A DNA stretch of 39,472 nucleotides from Thermomonas sp. (GTDB taxonomy: Bacteria; Pseudomonadota; Gammaproteobacteria; Xanthomonadales; Xanthomonadaceae). A model generated the notes under the pieces. It saw nothing but the letters and a program-made list of their open reading frames with translations, had not been told where the DNA came from and did no database searches. The translations under genes were made by a program, and so were the position numbers. The first letter of the stretch is position 1. Every line of letters starts with the position of its first letter. Below are positions 26,626 to 35,394 of the stretch, piece by piece. Location of the stretch: positions 88,856 to 128,327 of the forward strand of contig JAIMKJ010000009.1 in assembly GCA_020692565.1 (NCBI GenBank), written 5' to 3'.

Positions 26626-28653
26626 TTACTTCTTCTTGGCCGGAGGCGCGACCGGTGCACGTCCGCCGATGTGGCGCTCGAAGAACTGGAACAGCTTGGT
26701 GTAGTAGGCGATCTGGTTTTCGTCCTTGACGAAGCCGTGGCCTTCGGTCGAGTAGTACATGGTCTCGACCGGCTTGCCCTGCGCCTTCAGCGCTTTGGCC
26801 ATCGCTTCGGAGTGCGACTGAGGCGCGCGCACGTCGGCACCGCCCGCGGCGAGGAACACCGGCACTTTGATCCGCGATGCGAGTTTGTTCGGCGAAGAGG
26901 CATCGAGATTTTCCTTGCCGACATGTTCGGCCAGGAAATCCTTGCCGTACGACGACTGGCTGATGTCGCCGCGCCCCCACAGCATGTTCAGATCGTAGAC
27001 GCCGACATAACCGACCGCGCACTTGTAGAGGTCCGGTTCCTTGGCGACACCCATCAGCGAGGCATACCCGCCATAGCTGGCGCCATAGATGCAGATGCGG
27101 TCCTTGTCGGCGACGCCTTCGCGGATCGCCCATTGCGTGGCGTCGGTCAGATCGTCCTGCATGGTCAGGCCCCACTGTTTCCGGCCGAGTTCGCGGAACT
27201 GCTTGCCGTAACCGCCAGAGCCGCGGAAATTCACCTGCAACACCGCATAACCGTGCGCCGCCATCATCTGCACGTCGCGGTCGTAGCCCCACATATCCTG
27301 GACACCGAACGGACCACCGTGCGGATGGACGATCAACGGCAGGTTCTTGCCGCTGCTGCCAGCCGGCGTGGTCAACAGCGCATCGATGTCGATCCCGTCG
27401 CGGCTCTTGAAATAGACCGGCCGCATGCTGGCGAGACGCTTGGAATCCAGCCATTCTGCGCGACTCATGAAGCGATTGGCCTTCTTCGCCTGCGTGTCGA
27501 AAATGAACAATTCGCCGGAGTTGCGATCATCGTAGACATTGAGCATCGCATAGCGCCCGTCGTCGGTGGCCGAACTCACGCTCACCACGGCGCCGTCGAA
27601 GTTGCTCTGCAATGCGCGATGCAACTGCGCGTCGGCCGAATCCGGATCGAAGTACACGAACTGCGGGCGGCGACCGCCCCAGAACGCAACACCGATCGGA
27701 TAACGCTTGCCGACCGCGCGGAACAGGCCGAGCGGATCGACCACGTCGTCGCGCGCCACCTCTTTCATCGTTTCGGTGGCGATGTCGAACGCGCGCAGCG
27801 AATCCGGTCCCGTCGCCTCTTCCGCCTGGAGATAAGCAGTCGCATTGTCGGCGCTGAATCCGAGCGCCGACATTTTTCTGCCGGTGACCGATTCGTCGTT
27901 GATCAATTTCCACTCGGACTTGTCGTCCTTGCGGTAGTACAGCACTTCCTTGAAATCGCGGTTCAGCCCGGACGCGAATCGCGCCTGACCATTGAAATCG
28001 GTAAGAAACGAAGCGCCGCGTGCAGGCGCGCGCGCCAGCGGCTTGCGCGTACCGGTGAACACGTTCATGCGTTCGAGCGAGGTGTAAGGGATCTCGCCCG
28101 CCGCGAACGGCGTCACCGCCACCAATACCTCGGTGTCATTGCCGATCAGCGTATCGACCATCTGGATCGATGCGGATTCGGCTCGCGCCCTGCCGCTGGC
28201 TGCCGAACCGCTCCGGACGCGGGCACCGGCGATGATGCCCTGCTTGGAGCCATCGGCATTCGTGCCCCAGATCTCGCCGTAGCTCACCGGCTGTTCGAGA
28301 CCGCCAGCACGCTCGCCGATGGTGAACAGCAGACGGTCGTCGCTCACCCACCAGAACTGGGCGACATGGGTGTTGTGTTCCTTGATCGTCACATGGCCGT
28401 AGGGCTCTTTCTGGCCCGGCTTCAGGATCACCATCACCGTCTTGTCGTCGGCGCTCAGCGGGATCGTGGCAGCGACGTAGGTGCCCTTCGGCGAGATCTT
28501 CACGTCGACAAAACGATCGTCGCGGATGAAATCGCCGAGATTGTAGGGTGCGAACTCACTCGACACGGCGGCGGTCGGCGCGCCGGCAGTCTGCGCGGAC
28601 GCGAGTGTCGGCAACGAGAACAGCGCTGAAAACAGGAAAGAACGGTAGTTCAT
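26626..28653 (-). CDS. Secreted S9 family prolyl-oligopeptidase-like peptidase (copy 1)
   Basis: I prefer ATG 28653 because it opens a good signal peptide (MNYRSFLFSALFSLPTLASA); the frame extends upstream to a GTG at 28677. The 675-residue product has an N-terminal beta-propeller beginning VDVKISPKGTYVAATI and a C-terminal alpha/beta-hydrolase domain with PHGGPFGVQDMWGYDRD, the catalytic serine S526 in GASYGGYAS, aspartate in AAGGADVRAP and histidine in STEGHGF. These are exported serine peptidases cleaving short peptides (dipeptidyl or acylaminoacyl peptidase type). The C terminus is Lys/Pro-rich (APPAKKK). It is the third gene of a tandem set on the minus strand. TAGAAT at 28689-28684 may be its -10. 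Confidence 0.93.
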   Translation of the reverse strand: MNYRSFLFSALFSLPTLASAQTAGAPTAAVSSEFAPYNLGDFIRDDRFVDVKISPKGTYVAATIPLSADDKTVMVILKPGQKEPYGHVTIKEHNTHVAQFWWVSDDRLLFTIGERAGGLEQPVSYGEIWGTNADGSKQGIIAGARVRSGSAASGRARAESASIQMVDTLIGNDTEVLVAVTPFAAGEIPYTSLERMNVFTGTRKPLARAPARGASFLTDFNGQARFASGLNRDFKEVLYYRKDDKSEWKLINDESVTGRKMSALGFSADNATAYLQAEEATGPDSLRAFDIATETMKEVARDDVVDPLGLFRAVGKRYPIGVAFWGGRRPQFVYFDPDSADAQLHRALQSNFDGAVVSVSSATDDGRYAMLNVYDDRNSGELFIFDTQAKKANRFMSRAEWLDSKRLASMRPVYFKSRDGIDIDALLTTPAGSSGKNLPLIVHPHGGPFGVQDMWGYDRDVQMMAAHGYAVLQVNFRGSGGYGKQFRELGRKQWGLTMQDDLTDATQWAIREGVADKDRICIYGASYGGYASLMGVAKEPDLYKCAVGYVGVYDLNMLWGRGDISQSSYGKDFLAEHVGKENLDASSPNKLASRIKVPVFLAAGGADVRAPQSHSEAMAKALKAQGKPVETMYYSTEGHGFVKDENQIAYYTKLFQFFERHIGGRAPVAPPAKKK

Positions 28654-28728
28654 GGCAGTGTCCCGACGGAAATTCACCGGGGCATTCTAGCGCATGGCCG
28701 CTGGGCCTAACCGGTCAAGCCGCATAAA

Positions 28729-28755
28729 CGGCCGGCACTTGCAAGCGCCGGCCGG
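28729..28755. other. Hairpin between S9 copies 1 and 2
   Basis: GGCCGGC and GCCGGCC flank a loop of about 12 bases between the end of copy 2 and the start of copy 1. No clear T-run follows on the minus strand, so it may be a weak terminator or an mRNA-stabilising stem. Confidence 0.45.
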
Positions 28756-28779
28756 TATGTTCTGCAATGCCCCGAAGCC

Positions 28780-30759
28780 TTATTTCGTCGATGCAACGAC
28801 CACCGGCGCGCGCCCGCCGAGATGCTTCTGGAAAAACGACAACAGCTTTCCATAGAACTCGCGCTCGTTCTCCAACTTGTAGAACCCGTGCCCCTCGGTC
28901 GGGTAATACACGGCTTCAACGGGAACACCGGCATTACGCAGTGCTTTTTCCATCATTTCGGTATGTTGGATCGGAGCGCGCTCGTCCTCGCCGCCAGCAG
29001 CGAGAAACACCGGCACCTTGATGCGACTTGCGAGGCGCGACGGCGATACCGATGCGACATCCTGCTTCGGCCCGATCCATTCATTGATATATGTCCTGCC
29101 GGAAGCCCTGTCGCGGATATCGCCATCGGCATGCATGGTCGGCAGATCGTAGACACCGACATAACCTGCGACGCAGCGATACAGCTCCGGCTCCTTGGCG
29201 GCCCCCATCAACGAGGCGTAGCCGCCATAACTGGCACCATACAGACAGATGCGCTTCGGATCGGCGATGCCCTGCTGGATCGCCCAGCGCGTGGCGTCGG
29301 TGATGTCGTCCTGCATCTTGCCGCCCCATTCGCGCTTTCCAGCCAACACGAAAGCGCGGCCATGATTGCCGGAACCCCGATAATTCACCTGCAGCACCCC
29401 ATAACCGTGCGCTGCGAGCATCTGCGCGTCCTGATCGAAGCCCCATGCGTCGTATTCGCCGTAAGGACCGCCGTGGATATAGACGATCAGCGGCGCGTTC
29501 TTCGCCTCTGCGCCGACCGGCACGGTGAGATAGCCTTGGATGTCGAGTCCATCGCGCGTCTTGAAGCTCACCGGCCTCACTTGGGCCACGTGCTGCGGAT
29601 CGAGCCACTCCTTCCGACCGAGCAAACGTTCGGCTTTGTTGCTGACCGAATCGAAGATGAAGAAATCGCCGGGATTGCGATCGCCATGCGCGAGCACCAG
29701 CGCAAGCTTGCCATCGGCGGTCATCGAAGTGATGTCCACACGTTGGCCAGCAAAGGCCTTTTCCAGCTTGATGTAGAGCTTGGCAACGTCGGATTGCGGG
29801 TCGAAGAAATGCGTGCGCGGCAACCCATCCATCAACCGTATGCCATGAAGCTTGCCCTCGACGTAGACGGGAGTCGGGTCGGTATTGTCGTCGCGGAACA
29901 CCTCGGTTTTTTTGTCGGCGGCGATGTCCCAGGCGACGATCGCATCCGGACCCTGCTCCTGTTCCACCTGCATGTAGACGACCTTGTCGTCGGGTGAGAA
30001 TCCCAACGGATACTGACCGATTCCATTTTCGCGGGTATCGTTCACGAGCTTCCACTCGTTGCCGTCCGGCCCGCGGTAGTACAGACGCTGCGACAGATCG
30101 ACATCCTTGCCCAGGGCGAACCGGACGTTACCGGAATTGTCGGTGACGAAGCTTGCATTGCGTACCGGCGCACGCGTGATCGGCATGCGTCGACCCGTGT
30201 AAACATCCATCTTTTCGACACGCGTGAACGGATCTGCGCTGAAAGGTGAAACCGAGATGACCACGTCCTTCTCATTACCCGGCAGGTCGTCGACCAGGAA
30301 TGCCGCGACCTCTTCAACCTTCTTCACCTGGATGCGCGAACCGGTGCCTTCGCCCTGCACGCTCTGTCCTACCAAGAGTTCACCCTTGCCCCCATCGGCA
30401 TTCACTGCATAGAGCTCGCCCGTGAGTTGGGGGCGTTCAAGCGCACCGATTTTTTCCGAAGGCCTGATCAGCACGCGATTCGCGTTGACCCACCAGAAAT
30501 CGTCGACATGAGTGCGATCTCCGGGAATCGACAAGGACGCCATCACTTTATTGTCAGTACGCCGCAGGATCGCGAGGGCGGTTTTGCGCTCGACGCGAAC
30601 CGTCGCCGCGTAGTACTCGCCCGTCGGCGAGATCTTGATGTCTTCGAATTTCTGTTTACGGATGAAGTCTTCGATGTCGTACGGTTTGGCAGCTTGCGCT
30701 GCGACAAGGGCTGGGACAATCAGCAACGCAGTAGCAAGCGCGGCGGCGATCAATTTCAT
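28780..30759 (-). CDS. Secreted S9 family prolyl-oligopeptidase-like peptidase (copy 2)
   Basis: Start ATG 30759 has AGGAG seven bases upstream. The 659-residue product has a signal peptide (MKLIAAALATALLIVPALVAAQA), the propeller segment FEDIKISPTGEYYAATVRV and a hydrolase domain with IHGGPYGEYDAWGFDQDAQ, S510 in GASYGGYAS, AAGGEDERAP (catalytic aspartate region; here GGED-E) and PTEGHGFYKLENE. It is closely similar to copy 1, including YRCVAGYVGVYDLPTM, which points to a tandem duplication. It probably acts in the periplasm or outside the cell in peptide digestion, fitting the proteolytic lifestyle of Lysobacter-like bacteria. Confidence 0.93.
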   Translation of the reverse strand: MKLIAAALATALLIVPALVAAQAAKPYDIEDFIRKQKFEDIKISPTGEYYAATVRVERKTALAILRRTDNKVMASLSIPGDRTHVDDFWWVNANRVLIRPSEKIGALERPQLTGELYAVNADGGKGELLVGQSVQGEGTGSRIQVKKVEEVAAFLVDDLPGNEKDVVISVSPFSADPFTRVEKMDVYTGRRMPITRAPVRNASFVTDNSGNVRFALGKDVDLSQRLYYRGPDGNEWKLVNDTRENGIGQYPLGFSPDDKVVYMQVEQEQGPDAIVAWDIAADKKTEVFRDDNTDPTPVYVEGKLHGIRLMDGLPRTHFFDPQSDVAKLYIKLEKAFAGQRVDITSMTADGKLALVLAHGDRNPGDFFIFDSVSNKAERLLGRKEWLDPQHVAQVRPVSFKTRDGLDIQGYLTVPVGAEAKNAPLIVYIHGGPYGEYDAWGFDQDAQMLAAHGYGVLQVNYRGSGNHGRAFVLAGKREWGGKMQDDITDATRWAIQQGIADPKRICLYGASYGGYASLMGAAKEPELYRCVAGYVGVYDLPTMHADGDIRDRASGRTYINEWIGPKQDVASVSPSRLASRIKVPVFLAAGGEDERAPIQHTEMMEKALRNAGVPVEAVYYPTEGHGFYKLENEREFYGKLLSFFQKHLGGRAPVVVASTK

Positions 30760-30954
30760 GAAATGCTCCTGGTTGATTCGGATCGTATTTCAAAGAAAAT
30801 AGAGCGGGAACACGGTTGAGCGCGACAAATCAATTCGAACAGCTCATCTGCCAGCTCGAACGCCACGGAAGCATTCGCGAAGGAAGGAGTGCTCCGGATT
30901 ACATGGCGACAGCGCCTTCCCTCTCCGTCGAACGGCACCGGATCGATCGAACAT

Positions 30955-32940
30955 TCATTGCTTGGCGCCGGCATGACGGGCGAAAAACGCCAGCATTTCC
31001 GTATACAGCTTGAGATTATTCTCTTCCTTGTAGAACCCGTGACCTTCGCCGGATTGGATCATGACGCCTTCTGGCGGATTGCCGGCCGCGATCAGCGCTT
31101 TCTCCATCGCTTCGGTATTCTCCGGCGGGCATCGCTGATCCGCGGCACCAGCGGCGAGATAGACCGGAATGCCGATTGCGCCTGCATGGTTGACCGGTGA
31201 AATCGCATCCCTCTCGGATTTCGTTCCGCCCAGAGCCCGCACCAGATAACGGAGACCGCTCTCCCTTCTACTGGTGTCGCTTTTGGTCATCTGTACCTCC
31301 ATGTCGTAAGCGCCCACATAGCCGAAAGCGCATCGATACAGACCCTTTGCTTTCGCCGGCGCCATCATCGCCGCATAGCCGCCATAACTGCCTCCGTAGA
31401 TGCAAATGCGGTCCTTGTCCGCATGACCTCTTTCGATTGCCCAACGGGTCGCATCGACGATGTCATTGATGATCCCGTCCGCCCATTGGCCGTAAGCCAT
31501 ATTTTCGAATGCGGGGCCGAATCCGCCGGAACCGCGATAATTGACCTGAAGGACCAGATAGCCGCGACTGGCCAGCAATTGATTTTCGGAATTGAAGTGC
31601 CAATCATCGCGCACGCCCATCGGACCACCATGAACGTTGACGATCATCGGCATATTCCTCGCGCTTGATCCATTCGGAATCGTGAGATAACCGTGAATCT
31701 TCAAACCATCGCGAGAGGTGAATTGAACGGGCCTGACCTCTGCCATCCTCCCGGGATCGATCCACTTCATGCTTCGCATCAGGAATCGAGCCTTGTTGGT
31801 CTGCCGATCGTAGAGATAAAGCTCTCCTGGGTTGCGATCGCTCCTGACGGAAAAAATGACGAGGCCACCGTCCCGGGTACTACTTGCGAACTCGACGAAT
31901 TGATCCGGAAACGATGCGGCGAGCGATGCATAGAGATCCACATCGGAATGCGATTCTTCCAACATGGTGATGCGCGGCTTGCCTGCTCGGGTAACGACTC
32001 CGAGCACGGTGTCGCCCTGTGCGGATTCGATATAACCGGACGGGTCCGACACGGGATCATTGAATAAACGATGAAATTCGCCGGTCGATACATCTATCGT
32101 ACCGAAAGCGATCGTGCCCTTCCCGTCGCTCAGATTTGCATAGACACGTCCATCGGCGGCGCCACCGATCACATCGAGGATTTTTCCTGATGCCTTCAGA
32201 TTGTGGATGAGCTTCCAACCGTCATTGTCGTCGAGCCGGTAAACATCGGCTGGCACGTAGAGGCCGCCGTCCTCCTCTTCTTCGTCAACGCACATCGCGA
32301 AACGCGGCAGCTTCAGGCCATCGATCGCAAACCTGCATTTGCCACGAGGTGCACTGGCAAGCACCTTCACGCGGCCATCCCCGGTATTCAACAGTCCGAT
32401 ACGATTGAGTTTCTTGTCAGAAAGAAACGGATTCACGATCCTGATCAATACCCGGTCGTCGTCGTCCGGGAGAGCATCCAGCACCTCGTACAACCCCTCC
32501 GTATCCTCCCGCGTCGACCTCGCGGCTCTTTCGGTTGCCGTTCTCGGTTCGTACATCAATCTGCGCGGCTTTGAACCATCGATGTCGATCGCGTAGAGAT
32601 ATCCGAGAGACGGAGGCTGCTGGAGTGCATATCGGCCGGTCTTGATATACGTATTGAACACCAGGCGCTTGGAACTGCCCCAATAGAATCTCCCGACGCT
32701 GTTCTTTCCGGGCAACTCGGTGACGGAAACCACGCCCAGATCGCTCGTCCGGAGCACCGCAAGCACATCCTGCTCGCCGCGATCGACGGTCATCGCCAGA
32801 TGCTCGCCGGTCGGCGAGATCTTGACCCCGCTGTAGCTCGGATAGCGCACGAAATCGGAGATCGGAATTTCACCGGCAAGGCACGGGGAGATCCAAAACA
32901 CCACCGCCAAAGCCGCCAGTATCATCATTGAACGTGCCAT
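30955..32940 (-). CDS. Secreted S9 family prolyl-oligopeptidase-like peptidase (copy 3, divergent)
   Basis: Start ATG 32940 is preceded by GGGGGAG. The 661-residue product has a signal peptide ending about residue 22 (SPCLA), the propeller opening YSGVKISPTGEHLAMTV and the hydrolase triad: S518 in GGSYGGYAAMM, aspartate in AAGAADQRCP, histidine in SGEGHGFYKEENN. It is more distant from copies 1 and 2 than they are from each other, carries an acidic run (DEEEEDGG) in the propeller, and its DNA is visibly richer in A and T than its neighbours. It lies only 43 bases after rfbD on the same strand, so read-through from the rhamnose operon is possible. Confidence 0.93.
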   Translation of the reverse strand: MARSMMILAALAVVFWISPCLAGEIPISDFVRYPSYSGVKISPTGEHLAMTVDRGEQDVLAVLRTSDLGVVSVTELPGKNSVGRFYWGSSKRLVFNTYIKTGRYALQQPPSLGYLYAIDIDGSKPRRLMYEPRTATERAARSTREDTEGLYEVLDALPDDDDRVLIRIVNPFLSDKKLNRIGLLNTGDGRVKVLASAPRGKCRFAIDGLKLPRFAMCVDEEEEDGGLYVPADVYRLDDNDGWKLIHNLKASGKILDVIGGAADGRVYANLSDGKGTIAFGTIDVSTGEFHRLFNDPVSDPSGYIESAQGDTVLGVVTRAGKPRITMLEESHSDVDLYASLAASFPDQFVEFASSTRDGGLVIFSVRSDRNPGELYLYDRQTNKARFLMRSMKWIDPGRMAEVRPVQFTSRDGLKIHGYLTIPNGSSARNMPMIVNVHGGPMGVRDDWHFNSENQLLASRGYLVLQVNYRGSGGFGPAFENMAYGQWADGIINDIVDATRWAIERGHADKDRICIYGGSYGGYAAMMAPAKAKGLYRCAFGYVGAYDMEVQMTKSDTSRRESGLRYLVRALGGTKSERDAISPVNHAGAIGIPVYLAAGAADQRCPPENTEAMEKALIAAGNPPEGVMIQSGEGHGFYKEENNLKLYTEMLAFFARHAGAKQ

Positions 32941-32983
32941 CGCTCCCCCTTGGAAGATGCTAATGCGGATGAGACGAAATCCG

Positions 32984-33877
32984 TCAGCGCATATTGTCGA
33001 GAATACCGCACAACGCCATTGACCAATCCGGCAGATCGACCCCGAAATCCGACCGCAGGCCGGTGGTATCCAGCACCGAATATCCCGGCCGCTTCGCCGG
33101 CGTCGGGTATTCCGCGGTCGCGATCGGGACGACGCGCGGCGCGCGCGCGATCAATCCACGGGCATGCGCGGCGTCGAAGATGACTTCAGCGAAGCCGTGC
33201 CACGTCGTCTGGTCGGCAGCCGTGAGATGCCAGATGCCACTGCGGGCGAACGGACGCGAGAGCGCCAATGCGGTGACGTCGGCGATCAATGCCGCTGGCG
33301 TCGGCGTGCCGGTCTGATCGGCGACCACGCGCAATTCCTCGCGCTCGGCGGCGAGGCGCAGCATCGTGCGCATGAAGTTCTTGCCGTGCGCGGCGTAAAC
33401 CCAGGCGGTGCGGAAGATCAGGTGCCGGGCGCCGCTGGCCTGGACCGCCTGTTCGCCCGCGAGTTTGCTTTCGCCGTAGACGCCGAGCGGCGCGGTGGCA
33501 TCGTCTTCGCGGTAGGGACGCGTGCCGGTACCGTCGAACACGTAATCCGTGGAGTAATGCACCAGCAGCGCATCGCGCGCGGCACAGGCTTCGGCGATGC
33601 GCTGCGGCGCTTCCGCGTTGGCGCGAAACGCGGCGTCGCGATCGGATTCGGCGCGGTCTACCGCGGTGTAGGCCGCCGCGTTGACGACGACATCGGGCGC
33701 GATCCGTTGGATCAACCCCGGCAGCGCATGCGGCGCATCGAAATCGGCTATTTCGCACGTCAGACCGTCTTCCAGCGCGCCGCTGCGCGTGACCGCGACC
33801 ACGTCGCCCAGCGGCGCGAGACTGCGGCGCAATTCGTGCCCCACCTGTCCGTTGGCGCCGAAGAGCAGAATCCTCAT
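32984..33877 (-). CDS. rfbD: dTDP-4-dehydrorhamnose reductase
   Basis: RfbD (RmlD) performs the last step to dTDP-L-rhamnose, reducing the 4-keto sugar with NAD(P)H. The 297-residue product has the Rossmann motif GANGQVG (7-13), HYSTDYVFDG (107-116) with the catalytic threonine/serine region, and Y134/K138 in VYGESKLAGE, the SDR catalytic pair. The start at 33877 lies 25 bases after the rfbC stop; that gap is bridged by a 10-codon mini-ORF overlapping both genes. It is the last gene of rfbBACD. Confidence 0.96.
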   Translation of the reverse strand: MRILLFGANGQVGHELRRSLAPLGDVVAVTRSGALEDGLTCEIADFDAPHALPGLIQRIAPDVVVNAAAYTAVDRAESDRDAAFRANAEAPQRIAEACAARDALLVHYSTDYVFDGTGTRPYREDDATAPLGVYGESKLAGEQAVQASGARHLIFRTAWVYAAHGKNFMRTMLRLAAEREELRVVADQTGTPTPAALIADVTALALSRPFARSGIWHLTAADQTTWHGFAEVIFDAAHARGLIARAPRVVPIATAEYPTPAKRPGYSVLDTTGLRSDFGVDLPDWSMALCGILDNMR

Positions 33878-33906
33878 GCGGCGAGCCTCATTGAGCGCAT
33901 CGTCAT
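33874..33906 (-). CDS. Bridging mini-ORF between rfbC and rfbD (10 codons)
   Basis: ATG at 33906 overlaps the rfbC stop (ATGA). The ORF reads M-T-M-R-S-M-R-L-A-A and stops at 33876-33874, overlapping the rfbD ATG (ATGA). A terminating ribosome could re-start here and again at rfbD. A coupling role is inferred from geometry; the peptide itself need not be functional. Confidence 0.4.
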   Translation of the reverse strand: MTMRSMRLAA

Positions 33907-34463
33907 GCGGGAACATCCGGCAGCCGCTCCGGCGCCACATCGGCGAGGAACGGCGCCTTTGCATCCTTCTCCGACAACGATGGTTCCGAGATGGGCCAGT
34001 CGATCGCCAGGGCGGCATCGTTCCAGCGGATACCGGCATCGGCATCGCGGTCGTAGGTCTCCGTGCAGAGATAACTGAAGACCGCGCGTTCGCTCAAGGT
34101 CACGAACCCGTGGGCGAATCCTGCCGGTATCCAGAAATGACGTTTGTTGTCGGCGCTCAGCAAGACCGCGGCCCAGCGGCCGAATGTCGGCGAGCCGCGG
34201 CGGATATCGACGGCGACGTCCCAGACTTCGCCTTCGATCACCGACACATACTTACCCTGCGGTTTAGGCCACTGATAGTGCAGCCCGCGCAGCACGCCGC
34301 GCGCCGACGACGACACATTGCCCTGGACGAAATCGGGGATATTCAAGCCATGCGCGACGAGCTTGTCGCGATTGAAGGATTCGTAGAAAAAACCGCGACT
34401 GTCGCCGAACACCTGCGGTTCGATCACGAGGCAGCCCGGCAGATCGGTTTCGATGACTTTCAT
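33903..34463 (-). CDS. rfbC: dTDP-4-dehydrorhamnose 3,5-epimerase
   Basis: RfbC (RmlC) epimerises C3 and C5 of dTDP-4-dehydro-6-deoxyglucose. The 186-residue cupin-fold product shows SSSARGVLRGLHYQWPKPQGKYV with H62 and K71, WIPAGFAHGF with H118, and Y131 in FSYLCTETY; H62 and Y131 match the catalytic pair of Salmonella RmlC (H63/Y133). The start at 34463 ([16 protein letters not shown]) matches the family. It is joined to rfbA upstream through a 16-codon mini-ORF and to rfbD downstream through a 10-codon one. Confidence 0.97.
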   Translation of the reverse strand: MKVIETDLPGCLVIEPQVFGDSRGFFYESFNRDKLVAHGLNIPDFVQGNVSSSARGVLRGLHYQWPKPQGKYVSVIEGEVWDVAVDIRRGSPTFGRWAAVLLSADNKRHFWIPAGFAHGFVTLSERAVFSYLCTETYDRDADAGIRWNDAALAIDWPISEPSLSEKDAKAPFLADVAPERLPDVPA

Positions 34464-34510
34464 GCGTTCGACGCGCTCATGGACATCGCGTTCATTGAGA
34501 TCATGCTCAT
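34460..34510 (-). CDS. Bridging mini-ORF between rfbA and rfbC (16 codons, Met-rich)
   Basis: ATG at 34510 overlaps the rfbA stop (ATGA). The ORF reads [16 protein letters not shown] and ends with TGA at 34462-34460, overlapping the rfbC ATG (ATGA). Five of 16 residues are methionine, offering several re-start points. The same arrangement occurs again between rfbC and rfbD, which argues against pure chance. Confidence 0.42.
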   Translation of the reverse strand: MSMISMNAMSMSASNA

Positions 34511-35394
34511 GGAACGAAGCCGCGCTCGGCCAGGCCCAGCAGATATTGACCGTAGCCGTTCTTGGCCAGCGGCTTGGCCAGCGTCTCCAATTGCGCCGCG
34601 TCGATCCAGCCGTTGTTCCAGGCGATTTCTTCGGGGCAGCACACCCGCAACCCCTGCCGCGCCTCGATGGTCTCGATGTAATTCGAGGCTTCGAGCAACG
34701 ACTGATGGGTGCCTGTATCCAGCCAGGCATAACCGCGACCGAGCTGCTGCAGATGCAGCGAGCCCTCTTCGAGATAGCGGCGATTGAGGTCGGTGATCTC
34801 CAGTTCGCCGCGTGGGGAGGGCTTGAGATCCGCTGCGAAATCGCTGGCGCGGCCGTCGTAGAAATACAACCCGGTGACGGCGTAATTCGATTTCGGCCTG
34901 GCGGGCTTTTCCTCGAGCCCGACGACTTTGCCGCCTGCGTCGAATTCGGCCACCCCGTAACGCTCCGGATCGCTTACCCAGTAGCCGAACACGGTCGCAC
35001 CGTGCTGCAGTCTGTCGGCTTCCTTCAGCATGTTGGTCAGGCCCGGGCCGTGGAAGATGTTGTCGCCCAGCACGAGACAGCTCGGCTGGCCGTCCACGAA
35101 CTCGCGGCCGATCAGATACGCCTGCGCCAGTCCGTCCGGGCTCGGCTGCGCCGCATATTCGATGCGCATGCCCCACTGCGAACCATCGCCCAGCAGGGTC
35201 TTGAACAAGGCCTGCTCGTGCGGCGTGTTGATCACCAGCACTTCGCGGATCCCCGCCAGCATCAGCACGCTGAGCGGGTAATAGATCATCGGCTTGTCGT
35301 ACACCGGCAGCAGTTGTTTGCTGACCGCCTGGGTGATCGGATACAGCCGCGTGCCGGAACCGCCTGCGAGGATGATGCCCTTGCGCGCGGTCAT
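34507..35394 (-). CDS. rfbA: Glucose-1-phosphate thymidylyltransferase
   Basis: RfbA (RmlA) makes dTDP-glucose from glucose-1-phosphate and dTTP, the first step of the pathway. The 295-residue product has the nucleotide-binding motif [14 protein letters not shown] (8-21), K26 in [30 protein letters not shown] with the metal aspartate, [18 protein letters not shown], and [16 protein letters not shown], all standard. The start at 35394 overlaps the rfbB stop (ATGA). Its stop overlaps the mini-ORF leading to rfbC. Confidence 0.98.
   Translation of the reverse strand: MTARKGIILAGGSGTRLYPITQAVSKQLLPVYDKPMIYYPLSVLMLAGIREVLVINTPHEQALFKTLLGDGSQWGMRIEYAAQPSPDGLAQAYLIGREFVDGQPSCLVLGDNIFHGPGLTNMLKEADRLQHGATVFGYWVSDPERYGVAEFDAGGKVVGLEEKPARPKSNYAVTGLYFYDGRASDFAADLKPSPRGELEITDLNRRYLEEGSLHLQQLGRGYAWLDTGTHQSLLEASNYIETIEARQGLRVCCPEEIAWNNGWIDAAQLETLAKPLAKNGYGQYLLGLAERGFVP

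Noticed and set aside
28684..28718. TTGACC and TAGAAT upstream of S9 copy 1 as a promoter pair
   Set aside because: The spacer is 23 bases, too long for a standard promoter; TAGAAT alone is mentioned as a possible -10.
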